From Halobacillus litoralis (GTDB lineage: Bacteria; Bacillota; Bacilli; Bacillales; Halobacillaceae), in NCBI RefSeq assembly GCF_009856355.1, contig NZ_WMEW01000019.1, positions 1 through 50,394 of the forward strand: DNA of 50,394 bases, written 5' to 3'. The translations under genes were made by a program, and so were the position numbers. This document shows, piece after piece, positions 13,814 to 21,985 of the stretch. Each line of letters opens with the position of its first letter. The first letter of the stretch is position 1. The notes beneath the pieces were generated by a model. The model did no database searches. It was not told the DNA's origin and saw only the letters and a list, made by a program, of their open reading frames with translations.

Positions 13814-13945
13814 ATGGAAAACAAAAAGAGTGTCGCAGCATACGATATCAAAGTTGAACTAGAGGACTACAACGTTGATGCATCTCCAGTTATGCAAGAG
13901 ATGGAAGCTTCTTACGTTGGTTCTGTCATCATCGTTACTAAATAA
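13814..13945 (+). CDS. RiPP precursor peptide, copy 5
   Basis: 43 residues, identical to copies 1-3 except His10 to Tyr in the leader (VAAYD). The spacer before it is short (24 bp, AGAGGAGGTTGT ribosome site) and lacks the hairpin. A terminator follows at 13998-14038. It closes the precursor operon. Confidence 0.85.
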   Translation: MENKKSVAAYDIKVELEDYNVDASPVMQEMEASYVGSVIIVTK

Positions 13946-13997
13946 GGGCCGTGACTTTACTTAGAAAACTAATAGCAGCATTCGCTGCAATATTGGC

Positions 13998-14038
13998 AAA
14001 AAAGCTCGACTATCTCCTTCAGATGGTAGAGCTTTTTT
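13998..14038 (+). terminator. terminator of the precursor operon
   Basis: AAAAAAGCTCGACTATCT pairs with AGATGGTAGAGCTTTTTT around CCTTC. It separates the high-dose precursor transcript from the enzyme genes, which start with their own operator at 14228. Confidence 0.88.
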
Positions 14039-14227
14039 GCTTCTTTACTTAACGTCTATTTCTTTCATCTCTGTTATGAACTGACCTATCACATATTCAG
14101 GCAGAAACGTAGCACTCCTCTCGAAGCGCGCCAGCCATTATCACTACTAGAAAGCACCTCTCGATTGCTAAATTCCACGCCTGCACACCTTAAGATCCTG
14201 TTTGTCTAATGTATATATCTTCTTCAT

Positions 14228-14243
14228 TGTATTATAAAATACA
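14228..14243. promoter_or_regulatory. palindromic operator upstream of lanB
   Basis: TGTATTATAAAATACA, one mismatch from the perfect palindrome at 12978-12993, in the same CTTCAxTG context. It probably overlaps the lanB promoter. GTTTATT and AATAAAC (about 14262-14280) form a second small inverted repeat downstream. Confidence 0.65.
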
Positions 14244-14336
14244 ACACTGATTAGGAGAGCAGTTTATTCTTAAAATAAACCCCCAGTACATATTAACGAC
14301 TTAAAATTCTCAAAAGCATAATACGGAGGGATAAAG

Positions 14337-17198
14337 ATGATTAAACGTAAAACTGCTATGGAATTTAATGTTACAAAGCATTTATTTACTGAAAACGAAG
14401 ATTCCTACTTGTATGAAATAATACAAGATACTGTTTTTTTAGAAAGAATTCTACTCAATAGTGAATCTTTGTATAATAAGTTGAAAAAGATAGTAACTAA
14501 CAACAAAAAAATAGATGATAAGACCAGAAAGTCCCTAGTAAAGTACTTGTTAAGAATGGCAGCAAGGCCACAACCTAATCGTCTGAATTCTGGAATTTGC
14601 TTAGATCAAGCAGACGCATTTAATGATAAGAACCAATTTAAAAAAGCTGAGATCTCTTTAGAATGGGAATACAAACTCATGCAAAAATTAGAGAATTCAT
14701 TGACCATGAATTCCGATATTAAAGTCGTATTAAACCCTACATTATACAAGAAAGACCGACAATACATTTTGGAAAAGTCTATGAAAGGCAACAAATCATA
14801 CGTTTATGTTAATGATTCAGATTTTTTGGACATTTTATTTGAATCTTTGAAAAACCCTACTTCTTTAAAAAGCATTTTAGAGGAGTACAACGAAGAAGCT
14901 CACAAGAAATTGGTATTAGGTGTGGTGGAAGACCTTATCAAAAAGGATGTTATCAAAACGGAATTGTCCAGCTACTCAATTAATAGGGATTCTGAAGCCT
15001 TCATCCGAAAATTAAAGCAGTGTTGTAATGAAGATGAAGTACTTATATCAAAATTAGATGATATACAGGTTGGTTTAGAAAGGTATAGAGCTGCTGAGAT
15101 TGGCGAAGGAATTGAAATATACAAAGATTTAACGAAAAAAATGGCATCACTATGTAAGAGTTCTTCCTATTTAATTGTAGATCTTTACATTTATGACACA
15201 ATGAACGAGAAAAAAGAAGTTACAAATAATGTTAATGTAGATGAGTCATTAAAGATTATGCAATTTTTCAATAAACATCAAGCTTTTGATTGGAAGGAAT
15301 ATCATAACATCTTCGTAGGTAAGTATGGCTCTTTTACCAAAGTTCCTTTACTCCAGATGATAGATAGGGATATAGGAATTGGCTTACCTAAATATTCACC
15401 AGTAAACAATACGAACAAAAAAATCGAAGAGTACCTTTTAAACAGAATTATGCAATCCAATTTTCTGGACGGAGATAAACTAAAGCTATCATCAAATGAC
15501 TTTTCAAGTCTTAAAAGAATTTACGGAGATGAAGGGGAAGATCGAATTCCAACTTCATATGATTGTAAATTAGTATCATGTGAAGATCAATTACTTTTAC
15601 CACCAAACGCTTTCTCATTTCCACGTCATTCATTCACCGGTCGTTTTTCATTATCGGAAAAAGAAACACCAATTAGCCAACCTAACTTTTCTGAAGTGAA
15701 TTATGTCAGTAACTACTTTAAAGACCTAGGATTAACACATAAAAGTGAGTCTAGTACCTTTATTGATTGCACAGGAAGAACTGATAATACAGTTAATCGA
15801 ATCCCCTTAAATGAAATAAACGTAACAGCACACAATAATCGTTTCTACTTAACATATAAAGATGAGACCGTTTACCCGGTATCAACTCACCTATTTGGCT
15901 ATAGAAACTTTAATGAGCATCCTGCTGCGGTCTTTCTAAATGAGTTCTATAGGTATTGCTTTGAATACCCTAGTGACTTCCCAGTTGACAGTTTCTCTTA
16001 TTTAGAATTCATTCCACGAATAGAATACGAAGATTTCATTTTATCTCCAGCAAGAGTAAACATCAAATTCAACCTAGACAGTACTGAAGAAGAACGCCTC
16101 AACAAGATAAACCAAATAATCGACAAGTATGAACTAAACAAACTTAAGTATATATACCTTCTAGAAGGAGACCGTTCCTTGCCTGTACCTAATAACAACA
16201 ATCCAGCTATTAGTTTTTTGGAAAGCTGCAAACGTAATGTAGGAGAAAGCTATGAATTAGTACTAATGGAGGCTCCAGAACTAGAAAACGCCGAAAATAA
16301 TGATGTATGTGACTGGATTTATTCTTCTAGCAGCGATCTTTGTACAAACGAAGAACATGAACACAAACATTTAAAAAAAGCACTTGAAGTATCTAGACCC
16401 TTTTTGGATGAGACGGATCCTAACGTTAGTTCTTATTATTTATACTATAGGAATGGAAAGAGAGAGAAGATTGAACAGTTTATTTTAAAACTTAACGAAG
16501 ATGGTGTGAACTTAGAAAATTTGTTCATAGTAAATTTCATTGATGAGAACAACAGAGAACATATTCGATTACGATACAAAAAGGACTATAAGAACGATAT
16601 TGAGCTAGAAAAGAGGTTAGTAGATTTGATTACCTCTGGAGATCTTTACGATTATAAAAAAACACTATTTCATCCTGAGATCAACAGATATGGAGGAAAA
16701 GATGTTTATGAAAAGGTTTATAAACTATTCTCCGTTGACACAACATCCATTGGAAAAATCAAGTCTCTTTATTCAAATTATAATGAAATCGAACGCGCAC
16801 TCTATCTTTCTAGTTATGCTTTGTACGGGTTGCTGGGTGACGATACAGATTTACTTTATGAGTATCTTGAAAACAGCATCTCAAAAAATCCGAAGTACGT
16901 TAAGCCTTTTTCTAAACGTCGCAATGAATTTCGAAAGATAGTATTACAATCATTGCAGGATTACGAAAAGGAATTCGATGAACTCTCATCTAAACATAAG
17001 AGTTTATCGAAGGAGGTTCTTAGATCAATCAATAAAGCTGGCATAAGTAAAGAAGAACTCTTCTATCTGATTCGAAGCATCATTCACATGTCAATGAATA
17101 GACACTTTCCTTTTAAGAGAGACTTAGAAGAAGAAGCTAGTCAATATATGCGGTTTGCATTTTCTAACATAAGCTATTACCTAAGAGGGGTTGTTTAA
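14337..17198 (+). CDS. LanB-type dehydratase (glutamylation and elimination domains)
   Basis: A 953-residue protein, typical length for a full class I lanthipeptide dehydratase. The N-terminal region carries RMAARPQPNRLNSGI (residues 72-86), matching the family's R-x-x-x-RPTPFGLFxG motif with some changes. The central part follows the glutamylation domain. From about residue 690 the elimination (SpaB_C) domain begins: SSYYLYYRNGKREKIEQFI, then EHIRLRYK near 741. These enzymes use glutamyl-tRNA(Glu) to glutamylate Ser/Thr and then eliminate glutamate to give dehydroalanine or dehydrobutyrine. The substrate would be the five precursors just upstream. It is co-transcribed with the gene at 17204 (5-bp gap). 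The ribosome site ACGGAGGG precedes the ATG. Divergence in the RP motif suggests an unusual subfamily. Confidence 0.88.
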   Translation: MIKRKTAMEFNVTKHLFTENEDSYLYEIIQDTVFLERILLNSESLYNKLKKIVTNNKKIDDKTRKSLVKYLLRMAARPQPNRLNSGICLDQADAFNDKNQFKKAEISLEWEYKLMQKLENSLTMNSDIKVVLNPTLYKKDRQYILEKSMKGNKSYVYVNDSDFLDILFESLKNPTSLKSILEEYNEEAHKKLVLGVVEDLIKKDVIKTELSSYSINRDSEAFIRKLKQCCNEDEVLISKLDDIQVGLERYRAAEIGEGIEIYKDLTKKMASLCKSSSYLIVDLYIYDTMNEKKEVTNNVNVDESLKIMQFFNKHQAFDWKEYHNIFVGKYGSFTKVPLLQMIDRDIGIGLPKYSPVNNTNKKIEEYLLNRIMQSNFLDGDKLKLSSNDFSSLKRIYGDEGEDRIPTSYDCKLVSCEDQLLLPPNAFSFPRHSFTGRFSLSEKETPISQPNFSEVNYVSNYFKDLGLTHKSESSTFIDCTGRTDNTVNRIPLNEINVTAHNNRFYLTYKDETVYPVSTHLFGYRNFNEHPAAVFLNEFYRYCFEYPSDFPVDSFSYLEFIPRIEYEDFILSPARVNIKFNLDSTEEERLNKINQIIDKYELNKLKYIYLLEGDRSLPVPNNNNPAISFLESCKRNVGESYELVLMEAPELENAENNDVCDWIYSSSSDLCTNEEHEHKHLKKALEVSRPFLDETDPNVSSYYLYYRNGKREKIEQFILKLNEDGVNLENLFIVNFIDENNREHIRLRYKKDYKNDIELEKRLVDLITSGDLYDYKKTLFHPEINRYGGKDVYEKVYKLFSVDTTSIGKIKSLYSNYNEIERALYLSSYALYGLLGDDTDLLYEYLENSISKNPKYVKPFSKRRNEFRKIVLQSLQDYEKEFDELSSKHKSLSKEVLRSINKAGISKEELFYLIRSIIHMSMNRHFPFKRDLEEEASQYMRFAFSNISYYLRGVV

Positions 17199-17203
17199 CT
17201 GTT

Positions 17204-18175
17204 ATGGAAAATTATAGCATTAAATGTTTTGTAGTAGATCCTTCAGAAGGATTAAGAAGTACAATCACAAAACTCATAACTAACCACAACTTCATAGTCG
17301 ATAAAGGCTGGGAAAATGGTTATCACCTACATCTGAGAGGTGAACTTGACGTTACCACTTTACAACCATTCGTCAGTGAATTAGAGAAAGGCGTTTCTGA
17401 ATCATTAACAAATTATGATGACTCAGAATTTATCCATAAATATGAGTCTACCGCCCGTATACTGGATAGTTCGAAGCCATTCAATCCGATACACAAAGAT
17501 AAAGTTATCGTTAATATAGAGAATTCCATTTTTTCTAAGGATTTGGAGGATAATTTATTTAGACAAACCAATCATATTTTTGATTCGTATTATTGCAACG
17601 AATATTTCAAGGAAAATTCATTATACCAAGTCATCGAAGAAGTCATGAAATTTCATAGTTCGTTAGAAGAGTATGAAGAAAGAGGATACCTAGATGGCCT
17701 AGCTTATAATTGCCATCTTTCCCATTATATCGCCTTTATTAATCGCTTAAATACGAAAGAAAAAGAAAGGGTTGAGCGAGAATTCAGACGTAAATATGAG
17801 AAGGATTTTGAAGAGGGATTATTAAATTTCAATTTAGGACAAACTCCTTTAACTAAGGATCTAATGGAATTCTTCCATCAAATCAGACCTCTTGTTAGAA
17901 AAAAGGAACTGAACTTCTATATGCCTTTTAGACGAGAACAACTCAACCAAAAGTTAGAATCTGCATCCCAAAGACATAAAGCGACGTTCTCTGAAGATAA
18001 TACCCACTATTTCCTTTACAATGATGTTGTAATTGCAAATAGATGGGTAACTAATGCGTTATACAAAAAACTCCTACTTCTAGGTTTAAGTAATTTAGAT
18101 AGGTTTTATATGAATTATGTAATTTCAAGGCTAACTTATCCAGAAAGAGAATTGAACGACTATGCAATGCAATAA
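17204..18175 (+). CDS. stand-alone SpaB_C/thiopeptide-type biosynthesis protein, possible pyridine synthase
   Basis: A 323-residue protein. The region WENGYHLHLRGEL (residues 36-48) matches the strand W...PHLRLR of the SpaB_C (thiopeptide-type bacteriocin biosynthesis) fold. The end (KLLLLGLSNLDRFYMNYVIS) matches the conserved last helices (LGxSxxxR). Relatives of this size are either separate glutamate-elimination subunits or TbtD/PbtD-type enzymes that join two dehydroalanines by cycloaddition. Since the preceding LanB already has its own elimination domain, the second role is more likely, but this is inference. No LanC zinc ligands are present. It is translated directly after lanB and followed by a terminator. 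Confidence 0.7.
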   Translation: MENYSIKCFVVDPSEGLRSTITKLITNHNFIVDKGWENGYHLHLRGELDVTTLQPFVSELEKGVSESLTNYDDSEFIHKYESTARILDSSKPFNPIHKDKVIVNIENSIFSKDLEDNLFRQTNHIFDSYYCNEYFKENSLYQVIEEVMKFHSSLEEYEERGYLDGLAYNCHLSHYIAFINRLNTKEKERVEREFRRKYEKDFEEGLLNFNLGQTPLTKDLMEFFHQIRPLVRKKELNFYMPFRREQLNQKLESASQRHKATFSEDNTHYFLYNDVVIANRWVTNALYKKLLLLGLSNLDRFYMNYVISRLTYPERELNDYAMQ

Positions 18176-18220
18176 GAAGTTAGAAATTTGAATTGAATAA
18201 CCTTATTAAGATACGAGGAG

Positions 18221-18246
18221 GGCAGGCTGAGCAGCCTGTCTTTTTT
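18221..18246 (+). terminator. terminator of the lanB operon
   Basis: GGCAGGCT pairs with AGCCTGTC (one mismatch, one G-U) around GAGC, followed by six Ts. It lies 46 bp after the last enzyme gene. Confidence 0.75.
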
Positions 18247-18816
18247 GCGGAATGCATCAATGTAGTATTGTGTCTCATGCCTTGTTGAAATCCTATCGAT
18301 AGAAGGACCCTTGATGGATATCATCAACAAATGAAAAACACCCTAAATTGGTTCCTTCAATCGTCGAAATACCAAACTAACAAAGCGATCACCATTTGGT
18401 GATCGCTTTGTTAGTTTATAAAAGATGACTTTCTAATACCTCACGAGCTCCTACAACCATCTAATGGGATGTTCATTCCAACAAGACCAAAATGTGGAGC
18501 TTATTCACACCTTTTTCATTCATGGCATTCGCTCGTAGAATATTAATTAACGAACAATGATTTGAATTACATGATATCGCATGCATTCTTCGGTTTCTTT
18601 ATGTTTAGAAAAGGAGTACTATTCCACTTGGAAATCTTATTACCCGTCGTACTAATGGAGGTGATAATTATCTAGGTATGCTATAATGCATTAAATAAGA
18701 ACCATTACTTTCAAATCACAACACAAGTCCTTAAGTATATTGTTGTTTATACAACTATCCATAGTTACCTTAAAAAAAGACAGAATATTCAGTTTCCAAA
18801 AAAAGGGGGGAGGACT
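18247..18816. other. non-coding stretch with a 44-bp palindrome
   Basis: No convincing gene. It contains GTAGTATTGTG near 18263 (related to motif copies at 8.7 and 10.4 kb) and the long palindrome at 18374-18417. The promoter of the HTH-TPR regulator should lie in the last 150 bp, which are AT-rich; I cannot pick it with confidence. Confidence 0.45.
18374..18417. repeat. perfect 21-bp inverted repeat
   Basis: AAACTAACAAAGCGATCACCA and its exact complement are separated by only TT. As RNA it would form a very strong hairpin, but no T run follows. It may be a bidirectional barrier, a remnant of a mobile element or a protein-binding site. Confidence 0.75.
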
Positions 18817-20103
18817 ATGAGTATTAGTGTAGGAGAAAGGATAAGACATTTGAGAATACATAGACAAATGTCACAGTCTGAACTAGTTGAAGGAATATGT
18901 TCAGTCCCATACTTGAGTAGAATAGAAAATGGAAAAACAAACCCATCTAATCAATTTTTAAAAAAAGTATCGCTTAAACTTAATGTGAATTTTGAAATGT
19001 TCAATAATCAAAATAATGATAATTTTCAAAAAGAAATAAAAACAATTCTGTCTAAAATTGAAGAAGAAAATAGTAGCCTTTCTAAAAACGAGGAAGCTTT
19101 ACTAAAGATGGCATTGATAGAGTTCATTCCTCCTCAGTTACTTATTAGAGTCTTCACCTCGTTGTTAGAAAACTCAGTAAGAAAAAAAGCAATGAATGAA
19201 GCAGATACGATTTATGGTTCGTACTTCAAATTAATCGATGCTACAAACGCTCTAGAATTAACAGATCCAAAAGAACAGGCAATTTATTATCGACTACACA
19301 GCGCTTTAGGTAAGTATTTCTACACTAAACAAGACTTCAATAAATCGGACTACCATTATTCAATTTCTGAAACTTTAATACCTGATAAAAAAAGTATAGA
19401 CAGCGCCAAATTATTTTATAACATCAGTCTAGTTAAACAACGGATATATGAAGATACAACAGCAGCTCTCTACTACTGCAAAAAAGCTTACGACATATTT
19501 CAAAGGGAAAATGATTTAGAAAACTTGGTTAACGTACTAGTATCCATGGGGGTACAATATCATATGCTTTCAAAATATGATGTTTCTCTTGAAATGCTCA
19601 ATGAAGCAGAAAGTTATTTAGATAGATTACAATCAACAAATAAGCTTGCTTTATCCACTATGATTACATATAACGCAGGAAGAGTCTACCAAAAAATGGA
19701 AGAATTTGATAAAGCAATTACATATTATACTATGAGCTCTAACAATACAGATAATGATGTTCACAAGGCCTATATCTTTAAAGGTCTAATAGAAATCAAA
19801 CTACACAAAAAGGAATGGCTATCTGTTAAAAACCTTTTAAATGAGGCTTTCGCTATAGTAGAAAAACACAAATTACCTCATATAGAAATTGAATTACATG
19901 CAATAAAGGCTATGGTTTATAAAAAGAGGGGGGATTATTTAAATTATGAAAAGTGCATGAAATATGCTATAAAATGTGCTGAGATAGAAAAATATCCCCC
20001 TTTGATAAAAAAAATGTCTAAAGAATTAGCTGGTTATTATCATGAATTGAGGTTTTATAAAAAATCTTCAGAATATTATTTGCTGGCACTCAATAATTCA
20101 TGA
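18817..20103 (+). CDS. NprR/PlcR-like HTH-TPR regulator (RRNPPA type)
   Basis: A 428-residue protein, the size of NprR. Residues about 6-62 form an XRE-type helix-turn-helix (GERIRHLRIHRQMSQSEL, then VPYLSRIENGKTNPS). The rest is helical with repeated TPR-like units (for example NAGRVYQKMEEFDKAITYYT near 287-306). RRNPPA proteins bind imported signalling peptides and switch gene expression. It probably controls the island, perhaps through the shared TGTATTxTAAAATACA sites. No signalling-peptide gene lies directly downstream, as would be usual. The nearest candidate is the secreted 41-residue peptide at 21359-21484 on the other strand. The ribosome site GGGGGGAGG is very strong. Confidence 0.85.
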   Translation: MSISVGERIRHLRIHRQMSQSELVEGICSVPYLSRIENGKTNPSNQFLKKVSLKLNVNFEMFNNQNNDNFQKEIKTILSKIEEENSSLSKNEEALLKMALIEFIPPQLLIRVFTSLLENSVRKKAMNEADTIYGSYFKLIDATNALELTDPKEQAIYYRLHSALGKYFYTKQDFNKSDYHYSISETLIPDKKSIDSAKLFYNISLVKQRIYEDTTAALYYCKKAYDIFQRENDLENLVNVLVSMGVQYHMLSKYDVSLEMLNEAESYLDRLQSTNKLALSTMITYNAGRVYQKMEEFDKAITYYTMSSNNTDNDVHKAYIFKGLIEIKLHKKEWLSVKNLLNEAFAIVEKHKLPHIEIELHAIKAMVYKKRGDYLNYEKCMKYAIKCAEIEKYPPLIKKMSKELAGYYHELRFYKKSSEYYLLALNNS

Positions 20104-20163
20104 AATAGAAGTACGAAAGTGATCAATCCAATCCATGTCGGTTGATAGAGAAGAAATGGTTCG

Positions 20164-20769
20164 TTAAACAACGCCAGAACTTTCATAATTATCAGAATTT
20201 TCAATGAAGTCTTCCCTTAAACAGATATGTCCGTGAAGATATGTTATTAGGTTTTCTTTCTTAAGCTCATTTAAAATCCTAGTTACAGTGGTACGCGTTG
20301 AAAGAATCAGACTAGCAATTTCCTCATGAGTCAACAAAAGCTGAATCACAGAGTAGTTATTTTTCCATCCTTCACCATGCTCATAAACTAAGTATTGGAG
20401 CAAAGAAATTAAACGATCTCTTACAAACTTTTTTCGCTTAATAAGGTTCAATAATTCCGTTCTCATTAATGTCGTTGTTACTTTATTAAGTAAAAAGTAT
20501 TTTTCTTCTAGAGAGTTAACCGGATCCCATTTGTAAACTAAGAAAAATGCATCTTCTTTGACTGCCCTAAACTCATATACACTATTAAAATTAACGTTCT
20601 TTAACCTTATAGCGTCATCAGCCTTCAGTACACTGATTAATATTTCTGTACCATCACTATGTAGTTCCCATAACTGAGCAGTCCCTTCACTCAAATAATA
20701 AATATACTCTGGTTCTACGTTAATGATTTTACTTTTCATTAGAGCAGTTTCCCTATAGTTACTTATCAT
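20164..20769 (-). CDS. Crp/Fnr family transcriptional regulator
   Basis: A 201-residue protein. The N-terminal half is a cyclic-nucleotide-binding-like barrel (YIYYLSEGTAQLWELHSDGT, then EILISVLKADDAIRL). A dimerisation helix and a winged helix follow with LTHEEIASLILSTRTTVTRI (about 148-167), the usual Crp recognition motif. No Fe-S cysteine cluster is present, so it is not an Fnr-type oxygen sensor. It is the third gene of a minus-strand operon with the 193-residue protein and the secreted peptide. It might respond to an intracellular small molecule and control the island. Related Bacillus proteins include YeiL-like and ArcR-like regulators. Confidence 0.82.
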   Translation of the reverse strand: MISNYRETALMKSKIINVEPEYIYYLSEGTAQLWELHSDGTEILISVLKADDAIRLKNVNFNSVYEFRAVKEDAFFLVYKWDPVNSLEEKYFLLNKVTTTLMRTELLNLIKRKKFVRDRLISLLQYLVYEHGEGWKNNYSVIQLLLTHEEIASLILSTRTTVTRILNELKKENLITYLHGHICLREDFIENSDNYESSGVV

Positions 20770-20780
20770 TTTTCATCACA

Positions 20781-21362
20781 TCATTTCTTAGTAATCCAGT
20801 GAAGTAAGTTAAGTCTAAACGTTTTATCTAGTAGCGTTAATTCGACTTCTTGAGAACCATCTAAAAATGTATGCTTTCCATAAAGATTTCCATGAAGGTC
20901 TAATAAACAATCTAATTCAGTTGTGTACCTTCGTTTAAAATCTGTTTCATCTACAAAATCACTTATATAACTAAGAAGTAAAGGGGTATCTATTTGTAAA
21001 TCCATTCTAATTTGATTAATCTCTTCAAAAAATTTCTCTTGATCTTTTGCCCCAAATAAGTAAATAAATTGATTATTAGTACTGTCTAAAACATATACCC
21101 CTTTACTTTCCATTCGATTAACTGTACTGTCTCTAAGAGCAATAACGATAGGAGTACAACATTGAGTTAAATCAAGCTTATTTAATAATTCATATATGAT
21201 TTGACCTAATACATCTTTATCAACAATATAAGCAGGTTTCTGCAAATCCACATAATAACAATCGGTATGTTTAAGAATTGGACAGGGGATTGAAACGGGA
21301 TAGTTATTCGCTGCTTGCGTAATCAATACATTCAAATTTAGTTGAGACTTTAAATCCCTCAT
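20781..21362 (-). CDS. hypothetical protein, partner of secreted peptide
   Basis: A 193-residue soluble protein without a recognised family. It has alternating strands and helices and a few cysteines (CPILKHTDCYY, TQCCTP). Its ATG overlaps the TGA of the upstream 41-residue peptide gene (ATGA), so translation is coupled. The Crp-like gene follows after 11 bp. The context points to a role in sensing or processing the peptide or in self-protection, but the sequence alone does not show it. Confidence 0.6.
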   Translation of the reverse strand: MRDLKSQLNLNVLITQAANNYPVSIPCPILKHTDCYYVDLQKPAYIVDKDVLGQIIYELLNKLDLTQCCTPIVIALRDSTVNRMESKGVYVLDSTNNQFIYLFGAKDQEKFFEEINQIRMDLQIDTPLLLSYISDFVDETDFKRRYTTELDCLLDLHGNLYGKHTFLDGSQEVELTLLDKTFRLNLLHWITKK

Positions 21363-21484
21363 GCAGTTTCTTCTTCAGGAACATCACCATATGGTCCTGG
21401 TTGCAATTCATCAGCTGTAAACTCTCTATCTACCCCTCCTAGACAAAATAAACAAAGCAATACAATTAGAGTGAGCTTTTTCAT
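21359..21484 (-). CDS. small secreted peptide, candidate signalling pre-peptide
   Basis: A 41-residue ORF not found by length-based calling. It starts MKKLTLIVLLCLFCLGG, a clear N-terminal export signal, and ends with a short acidic, proline-rich tail (ADELQPGPYGDVPEEETA). The ribosome site AAGGAGATGTACAA before the ATG is strong, and its stop overlaps the next gene by 4 bp. This layout is that of Phr/PapR/NprX pre-peptides, which are exported, cut and re-imported to bind RRNPPA regulators such as the protein at 18817. The overlap with a 193-residue gene rather than a regulator is unusual. A lipoprotein-like immunity peptide is the alternative. Confidence 0.6.
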   Translation of the reverse strand: MKKLTLIVLLCLFCLGGVDREFTADELQPGPYGDVPEEETA

Positions 21485-21711
21485 TTGTACATCTCCTTTA
21501 CTTAGTTCTTAAGATAATTGTACTTACAATTAACGATTAAACAGAAGAGGTTAATTTAGTTAAAAGTAAATACACTTCAAATGATATATCCCACCACTTT
21601 TTTAACTAAAAAATATGTATTCCATTCAAACGACAAAGATATAACCCTACAAACAGCAAACCATACTCAAACTGTGCAACATAGTACAATTCGACATCTA
21701 CAAATGAGTTA

Positions 21712-21735
21712 TTGTGAAATTGTGTTATTGTAAAA
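21712..21735. repeat. recurrent ATGAGTTATTGT motif, copies F
   Basis: AATGAGTTATTGTGAAATTG followed by TGTTATTG gives two TTATTGT units 17 bp apart, 250 bp upstream of parA. It is similar to copies A and B and is a candidate centromere or operator site for the partition proteins. Confidence 0.55.
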
Positions 21736-21928
21736 TCGGTTTCTCAATGGTATCATGAAGACAAGCTAACCAATTACTTACGTAGTAGATTAATGAAGGA
21801 TTTTGCTCTTGTAGCAGATCTGATAAGGCTAGAATTTAGAACAGGATTAACATGTTTATGTTTCGAATACTTAAATTAGACGAATATTTTAAATTCATTA
21901 GTTAGATCCCTTAATTCTACACTATTTT

Positions 21929-21958
21929 GCATTAATGAATTATTGTGTTATTGCATTC
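21929..21958. promoter_or_regulatory. recurrent TTAATGAATTATTGT motif at parA, copy G
   Basis: GCATTAATGAATTATTGTG followed by TTATTGCATT lies just 28 bp upstream of the parA ATG, so a protein bound here would repress parA. In other Gram-positive plasmids a ribbon-helix-helix partner of ParA binds such repeats both as operator and as centromere. Confidence 0.6.
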
Positions 21959-21985
21959 ATTTGCATGTGGAGGAGGAACGTTATA

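Noticed and set aside
13064..13945. Regular ~198-bp repeats looking like an array
   Set aside because: The repeats are complete genes with ribosome sites and stops, not CRISPR repeats with unique spacers.
17204..18175. LanC cyclase
   Set aside because: No zinc-ligand Cys/His motifs of LanC; the HLHLRGE strand and C-terminal helices fit SpaB_C instead, and the precursors have no cysteine to cyclise.
18817..20103. AimR/arbitrium phage regulator
   Set aside because: No co-directional aimP-like gene follows and no phage genes surround it; an NprR/PlcR-like role is more likely.
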